DNA from: Armatimonadota bacterium
GTDB taxonomy: Bacteria > Sysuimicrobiota > Sysuimicrobiia > Sysuimicrobiales > Humicultoraceae
Direction: 5' to 3'
DNA: 7,664 nt
Assembly (NCBI GenBank): GCA_016199305.1
Contig: JACQGZ010000322.1
Span: 1-7,664, forward strand
Shown here: positions 1 to 5,863 of the stretch, piece by piece
How positions within the stretch are numbered: the stretch's first letter is position 1
How the letters are laid out: each line of letters opens with the position of its first letter
Notes under the pieces: model-generated
Seen by the model: the letters and a program-made list of their open reading frames with translations, nothing else
What the model was told of the DNA's origin: nothing
The model's database searches: none
Position numbers and translations under genes: made by a program

Positions 1-473
1 CCCGGATAGACGTGCGCCTTCTCCGGGATGCCCACGCGCGCCAGCAGCTCAATGCCGACGCGCTCGGCCCGCGGCCGGGCCCACTTGCGCACCCGGATGG
101 GGGCCAGGGTCACGTTCTGGATGGCGGTGAGGTGAGGGAAGAGGTTGAAGGACTGGAAGACCATCCCCACCTCGCTGCGCACGGCGTCCACGTTGCGCAG
201 GTCGTCGGTGAGCTCGATGCCGTCCACGACGATGCGGCCGCGGTTGTGTCGCTCCAGCCGGTTTATGCACCGGATCATCGTGGACTTCCCTGAGCCCGAG
301 GGTCCGGCGATCACCACCACCTCGCCGGCGCGGACCACCAGGTCGATCCCCCGCAGCACGTGCAGCCGGCCGAACCACTTGTGGACGTCTTCGAGGATGA
401 TGATCGGCTGTCCGTCGGCCGGCACAGTAGATTGGCTGGAACCCTGAGTCGTCACTTGCGTTTGAGTCTCCAT
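1..473 (-). CDS. aapP: Amino-acid ABC transporter ATP-binding protein AapP (N-terminal part, cut by window edge)
   Basis: This is the cytoplasmic ATPase that powers a polar/general L-amino-acid importer; it would pair with the AapQ/AapM permeases encoded upstream on the same strand. The frame runs from ATG at 473 to the window edge without a stop, giving 157 visible residues of a family usually near 250. Residues 1-22 are a polar leader. The Walker A motif GPSGSGKST is at 57-65, followed by MIRCINRLE, and the Q-loop VFQSFNLFPHLT begins at about 105 (Gln107). The stretch TLAPIRVRK at 122-130 is typical of the AapP/GlnQ/BztD group. The signature LSGGQ, Walker B and H-loop would lie beyond position 1 and cannot be judged. 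A GGGAAAG stretch at 486-480 may be a weak ribosome site. A hexamer TGTAAT at 492-487 resembles a -10 box but has no good -35. The oddity is position: aapP normally follows aapM directly, but here a toxin-antitoxin module lies between them. The family call is firm; substrate range is inferred. Confidence 0.93.
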   Translation of the reverse strand, partial: METQTQVTTQGSSQSTVPADGQPIIILEDVHKWFGRLHVLRGIDLVVRAGEVVVIAGPSGSGKSTMIRCINRLERHNRGRIVVDGIELTDDLRNVDAVRSEVGMVFQSFNLFPHLTAIQNVTLAPIRVRKWARPRAERVGIELLARVGIPEKAHVYP

Positions 474-507
474 TAGCAGCTTTCCCATTACATTGGCCCA
501 GTGAACC

Positions 508-956
508 TCAACTACCTTCTGTACCCGTGGAGACCCAAACACCTCTTCCCGGGTCCCACTCTCCCTTCGCAGAATGTTGCAGCACGGGATCAAGCCAGGT
601 TGCCACGAGGCGATGGGCCTCTGTAAGCGCGGATGGGATCCTCACTCTCTCGGCCTCTACTCGAAAGGCCGGTCCCCAATCAGGTGGAGCAGGCCCAATC
701 TGAGCCGGAACCGGATGAGTCCCGCGCACATCAAAGATGCTATCGATGACCTGACGGAGTCGATCCGCTTTAGGTCGCTCAGAGCGCCTTTTAGTGCCCA
801 ACGTTCGGGTGCCGCAACATTCAGTCTCGCCATGAGGCGCTCTAGAGCAGCCTGTCGGCGGACCACCATCACGGGCACACCGGCATTCCGGGCGTAGGTC
901 CGAAGACGTTCGTCAACCGACGCCCGAAAGGCACCCGGGTCATCGAATCGACGCAC
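508..956 (-). pseudogene. AbiEii-type nucleotidyltransferase toxin, internally deleted and frameshifted remnant
   Basis: AbiEii toxins are DUF1814/nucleotidyltransferase-fold proteins of roughly 280-310 residues. Here only the two ends remain, in different frames. Reading from a GTG at 956, residues 1-58 match the family N-terminus: FDDPGAFRASVDERL, then VVRRQAALERLMARL, then WALKGA, the start of the catalytic motif. At about 775-785 the match jumps to another frame. That frame runs to the TGA at 508-510 and carries the family C-terminus: ADRLRQVIDSIF, RGTHPVP, PPDWGPAF, LVATWLDPVL and GEWDPGRGVW, about 86 residues. Between them roughly 150 residues are missing, including the acidic DxD motif and the rest of the nucleotidyltransferase core. 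Translated straight on, the first frame gives unrelated sequence to 657. The start overlaps the end of the antitoxin gene by 17 nt, as in intact pairs; a TTG at 986 is an alternative start. Activity is very unlikely. The family call rests on remembered motifs, and the missing length is an estimate. Confidence 0.82.
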
Positions 957-1584
957 TTTCCCTTGCCTCTTCGACGGATTGGGCAATCAGGCGACGTACC
1001 CTCTGAGATCGGTTTCGTGTTGCGCCCTCAAGCTCGCGAACCGTGATCACTCCCCGGCCGAGCGCCTCAGCGACGGCCTCGACAATGTGAGCAGGGTCGG
1101 TCCCGGACTCTGCAGCATCCGCTATAGTCCTGGCCGGAGCCGTCAATCTGACACCATATTGCTGAATGACTTCGCCTGGTTTGAAAGGACGTGAGGTCGT
1201 GTGGATGCGTACAGCCGGCAATCGAGGGCGGTCTCCGGAAGGCCTCCGTGCCCGCAGAACCGTCAGATCGATCCTCTGGGGTCTGACGGTTGACAATTCG
1301 TACAAGGCGAGCGCGGTCTCGTGCGAGACGACCGTCTGGCTCGATCCCGCCTTGACCCAGGCGGCGATGATGTCCTCGTGAGGCGAAGAGGGGAAGTCCC
1401 GGAACCGATAGAAACCTCGGGCTATTCGCTCGAATCGGCCCGACCGAACATGGTAGGCGACGTTCTGCTTTGTATATCCTGACGCTCTGGCTTGATCGGC
1501 GGTGAAGTACCCCGCCTGAACAGACGCAAACTGGAACAGCCGCGCGGGATTGGGATTTGCCGTTTTCCTGGGCATTCGTGCCAT
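940..1584 (-). CDS. abiEi: AbiEi family type IV antitoxin / transcriptional regulator
   Basis: AbiEi proteins neutralise the AbiEii nucleotidyltransferase toxin without binding it directly and repress their own promoter through an N-terminal winged helix. From ATG 1584 the product is 214 residues and looks complete. The winged-helix domain spans about 15-62, with GYFTADQARASGYTKQNV (25-42), the recognition region YHVRSGRFERIARGFYR (44-60), then HEDIIAAWVKAG. The C-terminal domain carries SHETALALYELS (87-98), LTAPARTIADAAESG (147-161) and a basic helical tail, all typical of the family. The frame stays open to a TTG at 1641, but that TTG lies in the putative -35 box, so ATG 1584 (or ATG 1575) is the better start. 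No clear Shine-Dalgarno sequence precedes either. The stop overlaps the degraded toxin gene. The region has visibly lower GC than the flanking transporter genes, which suggests acquisition by transfer. With the toxin dead this is now an orphan regulator. Confidence 0.88.
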   Translation of the reverse strand: MARMPRKTANPNPARLFQFASVQAGYFTADQARASGYTKQNVAYHVRSGRFERIARGFYRFRDFPSSPHEDIIAAWVKAGSSQTVVSHETALALYELSTVRPQRIDLTVLRARRPSGDRPRLPAVRIHTTSRPFKPGEVIQQYGVRLTAPARTIADAAESGTDPAHIVEAVAEALGRGVITVRELEGATRNRSQRVRRLIAQSVEEARESASIR

Positions 1585-1604
1585 ACTTGAAACAATGTCG
1601 AACT

Positions 1605-1627
1605 TTGGTCTAATCTTATTAGACCAA
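1605..1627 (-). promoter_or_regulatory. Perfect 10-bp inverted repeat, putative AbiEi operator
   Basis: The arms TTGGTCTAAT and ATTAGACCAA are separated by three bases. The element covers the likely -10 box of abiEi and ends about 20 bases before its ATG. AbiEi antitoxins of known systems autorepress by binding inverted repeats in the abiE promoter, so this is the natural operator candidate. It is AT-rich against the local background, and a perfect 10-bp match over such a short spacer is unlikely by chance. Binding itself is inferred. Confidence 0.7.
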
Positions 1628-1641
1628 TGAGCGACTCGCAA
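1613..1641 (-). promoter_or_regulatory. Putative sigma70-type promoter of abiEi
   Basis: On the minus strand TTGCGA at 1641-1636 (4 of 6 consensus bases) is followed after 17 bases by TAAGAT at 1618-1613 (4 of 6). Transcription would begin near 1606, about 20 bases before ATG 1584. The -10 lies inside the palindrome, as expected for autorepression. The hexamers are weak and the spacing is the main support. Confidence 0.45.
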
Positions 1642-1687
1642 GAACCAGCCCCCGCGGCGCTCAAGAGCCGGGTGTGACGCGCCTTAC

Positions 1688-2704
1688 CTACCGTTCCCCC
1701 AGCCCCAGCCGCCGCTCCAGGACCCGGCTCCCCGACGACATCGCGTAGGAGAACATGAAGTAGACGACCAGCAGGAACACGTAGACCTCGCGTTCGTCGT
1801 GCAGGTACTGCCCGATCGCCAGGAGCGAGCGGCCGGTGCCGACCAGTTCAGAGAGGCCGATGATCACGGTGAGCGAGGTGTCCTTAAAGAGGCTGATGAA
1901 CTGGCCGACCAGGGCGGGGATCATGTTCTTCACCGCCTGCGGCAGCACGATGTAGCCCATCGTCTGGAGAGCGGACAAGCCCACTGCCCGCGCCGCCTCC
2001 GATTGCCCGCGGGGGACCGATTGGATGCCCGCGCGCACGATTTCGCCCACATACGCAGAGGTGAAGATCGTGAGGGCGATCATCGCCCGGACGACCCTCG
2101 CCAGCGAACCCCCTGAGACCAGCGTGACGAAGATGAAGAACCACAGCAGCACCGTGATGAGGGGGATTCCCCGGATGAACTCGATGTAGAGGGTGGCGAA
2201 CCCCTTCACCACCGGGAGCCGGCTGACGCGCCCCATCCCGACGAGTACCCCCAGGGGAAAGGAGGCCGAGATGGCCACCACCCCGAGCAGCACGGTGAGG
2301 TAGAGGCCGCCGATCTGGTCCAGGCGGACGGTCCACATCAGCCAGACGACCGCGACGAGGATGCCGACCCACAGACCTACCAGCGTTCGGGGACGCACCC
2401 GCGCCCGCACGCCCAGGACCGTCAGGAGCGCCGCCACCGCGACCAGCCCTCCCGCCCAATACGCTAGGCGTGCCAGCTCCACTGGCATCAAGCCCATCAG
2501 CCAGAAGCGCGGGTTGTCGGTGACCACACTCCAGTGCGCGCGCGTCGCCCAGCGCACGATGCCCACCGACGCCAGGAGCAGCGCCGCGGCCACCCCGGCG
2601 GTGAGGATGGTATTCCACCAGCCGTCAAAGAGGTTGCGGCGCGCCCAGTCCCACGGGGTCAGCCGCTCGTCGGGGGGCAGCAGGGCTTCGACGTGGGTGG
2701 CCAC
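1688..2704 (-). CDS. aapM: General L-amino-acid ABC transporter permease AapM
   Basis: This inner-membrane subunit forms half of the heteromeric channel of a polar-amino-acid importer of the HisMQ/AapQM type. The product is 338 residues from a GTG at 2704, which lies 10 bases after the aapQ stop with AGGGAT upstream as ribosome site. Hydrophobic segments lie at about 31-52, 82-98 and 108-123, an N-terminal extension absent from short HisM-like permeases. The conserved transport domain follows: segments at about 132-157, IEFIRGIPLITVLLWFF (174-190), a segment at about 205-225, and the cytoplasmic EAA loop EAARAVGLSALQTMGYIVLP (236-255), which docks onto the ATPase. The last segments are near 276-290 and 307-325. 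The extended length is typical of AapM/BztC rather than GltK. The downstream partner aapP is displaced by the AbiE module, which begins less than 50 bases after this stop. Substrates are inferred from family and operon. Confidence 0.93.
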   Translation of the reverse strand: MATHVEALLPPDERLTPWDWARRNLFDGWWNTILTAGVAAALLLASVGIVRWATRAHWSVVTDNPRFWLMGLMPVELARLAYWAGGLVAVAALLTVLGVRARVRPRTLVGLWVGILVAVVWLMWTVRLDQIGGLYLTVLLGVVAISASFPLGVLVGMGRVSRLPVVKGFATLYIEFIRGIPLITVLLWFFIFVTLVSGGSLARVVRAMIALTIFTSAYVGEIVRAGIQSVPRGQSEAARAVGLSALQTMGYIVLPQAVKNMIPALVGQFISLFKDTSLTVIIGLSELVGTGRSLLAIGQYLHDEREVYVFLLVVYFMFSYAMSSGSRVLERRLGLGER

Positions 2705-2714
2705 GACGGGATCC

Positions 2715-3734
2715 CTAGGCGGCCGCCAGCCCCATGCGGGACCGGATCAGGTTGAGGATGGCGGAGATGACCAGGGAAATCACCAGATAGCCGAGGGTGA
2801 CGAAGGTGAAGGCCTCCAGGGAGCGGAAGGACTGACTGCTGACGGTGTTCGCCGCAGTGAGGAATTCGGCGTACCCGATGCCAAGCGCCAGGCTGCTGTT
2901 CTTTGTCAGGTTGAGATACTGATTGCCCAGCGGGGGAATGACGATCCGCAGGGCCTGGGGCAACACGACCAACCGCAGCGCCATGCCGTAGGGGAGGCCG
3001 AGGCTGCGTGCCGCCTCCATCTGTCCCCGAGAGACCGCCAGGATTCCACCCCGGATGATCTCGGCGATGAACGAGGAGGTATACGCCGCCAGACCTACCA
3101 CCAGCGCCGCGAACTCGGGGCCGAGCTGCAGCCCCCCGTCGGCCGTGAGCCGGCCGAAGCGCTCGACGACGGTGCCCCCGAAGACCAGCCCGGAGTTGGT
3201 GAGCACGATGAGATCGTCGAAGAGGCGCAGGGGCGGGCGCTGCGCCGAGCCGTCCGGCAACTGCAGGATGACCGCGAAGTACCAGAAGAACAGCTGCACG
3301 AGCAACGGCGTGTTGCGCAGAAACTCCACGTACGCCAGGGCCAGCCGGTTGACCAGCCAGTTCTTGGAGAGCCGGGCGACGCCCACCAGCACCCCCAGCG
3401 CAGTCGCCACAACGATCCCGAGGGCCGCGACCTTCAGCGTGTTGAAGAGGCCGGCGATCATGGCTTCGGCGTAGGAGTCGGTCGGCTCGTAGTCCTTGAA
3501 CCGCCAGGTCTCCAGGTCGATCGTCCACGTCAGCGCCGTCAGCTCGAAGCCGGCGGGCTGGCGGAAGAATCCCCAGTTGAGCCGGATGTTCTGGCGCACG
3601 AAACTGCGCTGCAGCGTCTCACTCACGCCCCAGATGGCAACCGCGACCAACACGACGAACAGCACCTGCGCGACCACTTCCAGGACTCGCGCGTCGCGCC
3701 AGATGGGAGGCCGGGCGGCGGGATGGACGGTCAT
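2715..3734 (-). CDS. aapQ: General L-amino-acid ABC transporter permease AapQ
   Basis: This is the other channel subunit of the amino-acid importer, an inner-membrane protein of 339 residues from ATG 3734. A membrane segment at about 18-36 is followed by a long periplasmic loop containing NWGFFRQPAGFEL (53-65), a hallmark of AapQ/BztB-type permeases. The transport domain starts near 92 with AGLFNTLKVAALGIVVA. It continues with YVEFLRNTPLLVQLFFWYFA (135-154), a second loop (about 158-205), the segment at 207-228, and the EAA loop EAARSLGLPYGMALRLVVLP (240-259), followed by the NSSLA block (279-283). The final segment is at about 308-330. The stop lies 10 bases before the aapM start, so the two permeases are almost certainly co-translated. 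A GC-rich stem-loop lies between this gene and aapJ. The ribosome site is weak. The gene looks intact. Confidence 0.94.
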   Translation of the reverse strand: MTVHPAARPPIWRDARVLEVVAQVLFVVLVAVAIWGVSETLQRSFVRQNIRLNWGFFRQPAGFELTALTWTIDLETWRFKDYEPTDSYAEAMIAGLFNTLKVAALGIVVATALGVLVGVARLSKNWLVNRLALAYVEFLRNTPLLVQLFFWYFAVILQLPDGSAQRPPLRLFDDLIVLTNSGLVFGGTVVERFGRLTADGGLQLGPEFAALVVGLAAYTSSFIAEIIRGGILAVSRGQMEAARSLGLPYGMALRLVVLPQALRIVIPPLGNQYLNLTKNSSLALGIGYAEFLTAANTVSSQSFRSLEAFTFVTLGYLVISLVISAILNLIRSRMGLAAA

Positions 3735-3754
3735 GGCGGGGCCTGAAGAAGCCG

Positions 3755-3795
3755 CGAGCGGCGGGCGCGGTGTGCCGCCCGCGCACCACCGCTCG
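3755..3795 (-). promoter_or_regulatory. GC-rich stem-loop between aapJ and aapQ (possible attenuator or mRNA-stabilising hairpin)
   Basis: On the plus strand an outer pair CGAGCGG/CCGCTCG encloses an inner pair GCGGGC/GCCCGC, with a 10-base loop and a seven-base bulge on one side. It occupies the 99-base gap between aapJ and aapQ. There is no run of T after it, so it is not a textbook terminator. In many binding-protein operons a hairpin here protects the 3' end of the binding-protein message and lowers permease expression. That role is inferred from position. Confidence 0.5.
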
Positions 3796-3833
3796 CCTTC
3801 GGGCTGATTGCGTTCAACGCGCCGGCATGCGCC

Positions 3834-4850
3834 TTATGGCCGGAAGGGTCTGCTGCTGATCGCGCCCCCGGTCCTGGCCAGTTCGTTCCGCGTCCCGTCG
3901 CGCAGGATGGCCGTTCGCTGGCGCGGACCGAAGTAGCGATCGTAGACCTCCCCATAGTTCCCCACCAGCTGGAGCACGCGCGTCATCGCGTTCCCCTTGA
4001 ACTCCATCAGGTTCTTGGCGATCGGGTCGCGCGCCGTGATCTCGCTGAGGCGGGCGGGGTTCCTGGCGATCGCCTGCGTGACGCCGAGCTCCTCTGCCAG
4101 GACCATCCCGTAGACCGTGTAGTCGACCACGTCCGCCCACTTCGAGTCGTTTTCCTGATAGAACGGCGCCAGCGGCTCATCGCTGAACTCCCTGCCCACC
4201 AGCTTGAAGTCTGCCGGGTTCGGCGCTGTCGCCCGGAAGGCGGTCAGCTGGCTGGCGTCCGTCGTCCAGACGTCGCAGCGTCCGGTGACCAGCCCGTTGA
4301 ACGCCTCCCCCGGCTGCGCGAAGGTAACGAGCGTGAACCTGAAGTTCCGCAGGCGCATCTGGTCGGTGATGTTGCGCTCGCTGGTCGTCCCGGTCTGCGT
4401 GCAGATGCGGGCGCCGTTGAGGTCGTCCAGCCCGTTGATCCGGGAGTCTGACTTCACCAGCAGCCGCTGCCCGTCGAAGAAGGTGACCGGCCCGAAGTCT
4501 ATCTGGTCGTCGCGGCCGATCGTCACCGTCGTCGTGCGGAACACCACATCCACGGATCCGGCGAGGACGGCGGGGATCCGGCTCGCCGACGTCAGGTTCA
4601 CGAACTCCACCGAAGGGACGTCGATGAACGCCGCCACCGCCCGGCAGAAGTCTGCGTCAAACCCGATCATCCGTCCCGAGACCGGGTCGGGAAAACTGAA
4701 GCCCACCGTGGTCCCGGACACGCCACAGATCAGCTGCCCGCGGGCCCGCACGGCATCCAGGCGCGACCGTGGCGGCTGAGCCTGGCTGACGTAGGCGGCC
4801 AGCCCCACCGCCAGCACCACCGCCAGCGCCAATCCCAAAACCTTCCGCAT
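3834..4850 (-). CDS. aapJ: Periplasmic general L-amino-acid binding protein AapJ
   Basis: AapJ captures amino acids outside the membrane and delivers them to AapQ/AapM. The product is 338 residues from ATG 4850, with a strong ribosome site GAGGGGG at 4863-4857, six bases upstream. Residues 1-24 form a Sec signal peptide (MRKV then a hydrophobic core) with likely cleavage after SQA; there is no lipobox cysteine. The mature part shows RGQLICGVSG (37-46), GFDADFCRAVAAF (63-75), the lobe RDDQIDFGPVTFFDGQRLLV (113-132), RICTQTGTTSERN (148-160) and RCDVWTTDASQL (191-202). The C-terminal family signature follows: VGNYGEVYDRYFG (296-308), then a DGTRNELARTGG block and PFR. Four cysteines (42, 69, 150, 192) sit at positions typical of AapJ/BztA. 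The gene is first in the aap operon, 147 bases downstream of the rhomboid gene; I see no convincing promoter hexamers in that gap. Exact ligand preference cannot be read from the sequence. Confidence 0.95.
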   Translation of the reverse strand: MRKVLGLALAVVLAVGLAAYVSQAQPPRSRLDAVRARGQLICGVSGTTVGFSFPDPVSGRMIGFDADFCRAVAAFIDVPSVEFVNLTSASRIPAVLAGSVDVVFRTTTVTIGRDDQIDFGPVTFFDGQRLLVKSDSRINGLDDLNGARICTQTGTTSERNITDQMRLRNFRFTLVTFAQPGEAFNGLVTGRCDVWTTDASQLTAFRATAPNPADFKLVGREFSDEPLAPFYQENDSKWADVVDYTVYGMVLAEELGVTQAIARNPARLSEITARDPIAKNLMEFKGNAMTRVLQLVGNYGEVYDRYFGPRQRTAILRDGTRNELARTGGAISSRPFRP

Positions 4851-4997
4851 GCTGCACCCCCTCGAAGCGAATATGCCGGCCCAACAACCGGGCCCGATGC
4901 CACCGCAAACCCTCGAATCACGTGGTGCTATCTAATTTGCCGGAGGCGCGGCGCTTCCTTCAGGAGGGCGAGATCCTGTGGGCAGCCGGGCAGTCTC

Positions 4998-5699
4998 CTA
5001 CCGGTAGGTCCGGATGTCCTGGATCGCCTGGGCGGCCCGGCCGCGGAAGAGGAGGGCGATCAAAACCCCCCCGGCGAACCCGCCGATGTGCGCCCACCAG
5101 GCCACGCCGCCTCCCGCCCCGCCGATGGAGAGAGCCCCCTGGACGAACTGGATGAGGATCCAGAAGCCCAGCACGTAGATGGCCGGCAGCGCCACAAACC
5201 GGACAAAGTAGAACATGAAGATGACGGTGTCCACGCGGGCCCGGGGGAAGAAGACCAGATACGCGCCCATCACGCCGGCGATCGCCCCGCTCGCCCCGAT
5301 CAGCGGCACCTGGGAGGCGGGATCAATGAAGATCTGGCCGAGGTGGCCGGCCAGCCCCACGACCAGGTAGAAGAGGATGAACCCGAGCCGGCCGAAGACG
5401 TCCTCCACATTGTTGCCGAAGATCCATAGATAGAGCATGTTGCCGATCAGGTGCAGCCAGGAGCCGTGCATGAACATCGAGGAGAAGAGGGTCGCATAGA
5501 TCGGCTCCGGGCCCGCCGGCGGGAGGTCCTCGCCCCTGGTGATCTCATAGGGGATCATGCCGAAGGACTCGACGAAGGACTCCAGCCGGGGCTGAGAGAG
5601 GCTGTTCTCGTACAGGAAGGCCAGCACGTTGATCAGGATCAGAAGGAAAACGATGACGGGCGTGGTTCGGCCCGGCAGGTGGTCGCGGAGGGGGATCAC
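4998..5699 (-). CDS. Rhomboid family intramembrane serine protease
   Basis: Rhomboids cleave membrane-spanning proteins within the bilayer using a Ser-His dyad. From GTG 5699 the product is 233 residues. It opens with IPLRDHLPGRTTP, the usual start of this bacterial subfamily, then a first membrane segment at 15-31. The core shows MFMHGSWLHLIGNMLYLWIFG (75-95) with His83 and Asn87 of the HxxxN motif, then the catalytic block IGASGAIAGVMGAYL with Ser137, and WWAHIGGFAGG with catalytic His204 in the last segment. About six membrane helices are visible, and all key residues are present, so the protein should be active. The start is uncertain: the frame continues upstream to ATG 5825 (275 residues) and further to 5999, but the longest version would overlap the divergent oxidoreductase gene, and the added sequence is Pro/Arg-rich and unlike the family. 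No good ribosome site marks any of the starts. Its substrate is unknown. Confidence 0.92.
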   Translation of the reverse strand: MIPLRDHLPGRTTPVIVFLLILINVLAFLYENSLSQPRLESFVESFGMIPYEITRGEDLPPAGPEPIYATLFSSMFMHGSWLHLIGNMLYLWIFGNNVEDVFGRLGFILFYLVVGLAGHLGQIFIDPASQVPLIGASGAIAGVMGAYLVFFPRARVDTVIFMFYFVRFVALPAIYVLGFWILIQFVQGALSIGGAGGGVAWWAHIGGFAGGVLIALLFRGRAAQAIQDIRTYR

Positions 5700-5751
5700 G
5701 TGCGGAGGATTCGGGCGCCGCGCCGCCGGCTCCTCCGACGCCCGGACGAAG

Positions 5752-5768
5752 CCCTCGGGGCCCGAGGG
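5752..5768. repeat. Perfect 7-bp inverted repeat in the rhomboid/oxidoreductase divergent region
   Basis: CCCTCGG and CCGAGGG flank three bases. A related self-complementary site CCCTCGAGGG lies at 5845-5854, just ahead of the oxidoreductase ribosome site, so the half-site CCCTCG/CGAGGG occurs twice between the divergent genes. A shared regulator could bind both, but GC-rich DNA makes such matches fairly easy. The first copy falls inside the coding frame if the rhomboid gene starts at 5825. Confidence 0.35.
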
Positions 5769-5852
5769 TGGGGAACCCGTCAATGATCCAGGCCGGAAAG
5801 TCCCCAGGTGCCGCCTCGAGATCATAATGGTGGAAGGGAACGTGCCCTCGAG

Positions 5853-5857
5853 GGAGG
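5853..5857 (+). promoter_or_regulatory. Ribosome binding site of the oxidoreductase gene
   Basis: GGAGG lies six bases before ATG 5864 and fixes that start. It partly overlaps the palindrome CCCTCGAGGG at 5845-5854, so binding or folding there could affect initiation. A hexamer CATAAT at 5823-5828 could be a -10 box, but no matching -35 is visible. Confidence 0.7.
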
Positions 5858-5863
5858 GTCGAA

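Noticed and set aside
474..507. Possible separate promoter for aapP (TGTAAT at 492-487)
   Set aside because: The -10 match is good but no -35 lies at a suitable distance, and the transcript would start only a few bases before the ATG. Noted in the aapP entry but not called.
574..897. Plus-strand open frame opposite the toxin remnant
   Set aside because: No recognisable motif, no ribosome site, and it lies antisense to sequence that matches AbiEii in two frames.
474..1687. Terminal inverted repeats or a target duplication bounding the AbiE insert
   Set aside because: Comparing both edges by eye shows only matches of about five bases, expected by chance.
2361..3746. A 461-codon open frame on the plus strand across aapM and aapQ
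   Set aside because: It is antisense to two well-supported permease genes, has a Gln/Arg/Asp-rich composition with no recognisable domain, and is explained by GC-rich codon bias on the opposite strand.
4851..4997. Terminator after the rhomboid gene or promoter of the aap operon
   Set aside because: Only short GC-rich arms (for example GGCCC/GGGCC near 4880-4895) and no convincing -35/-10 pair; nothing firm enough to annotate.
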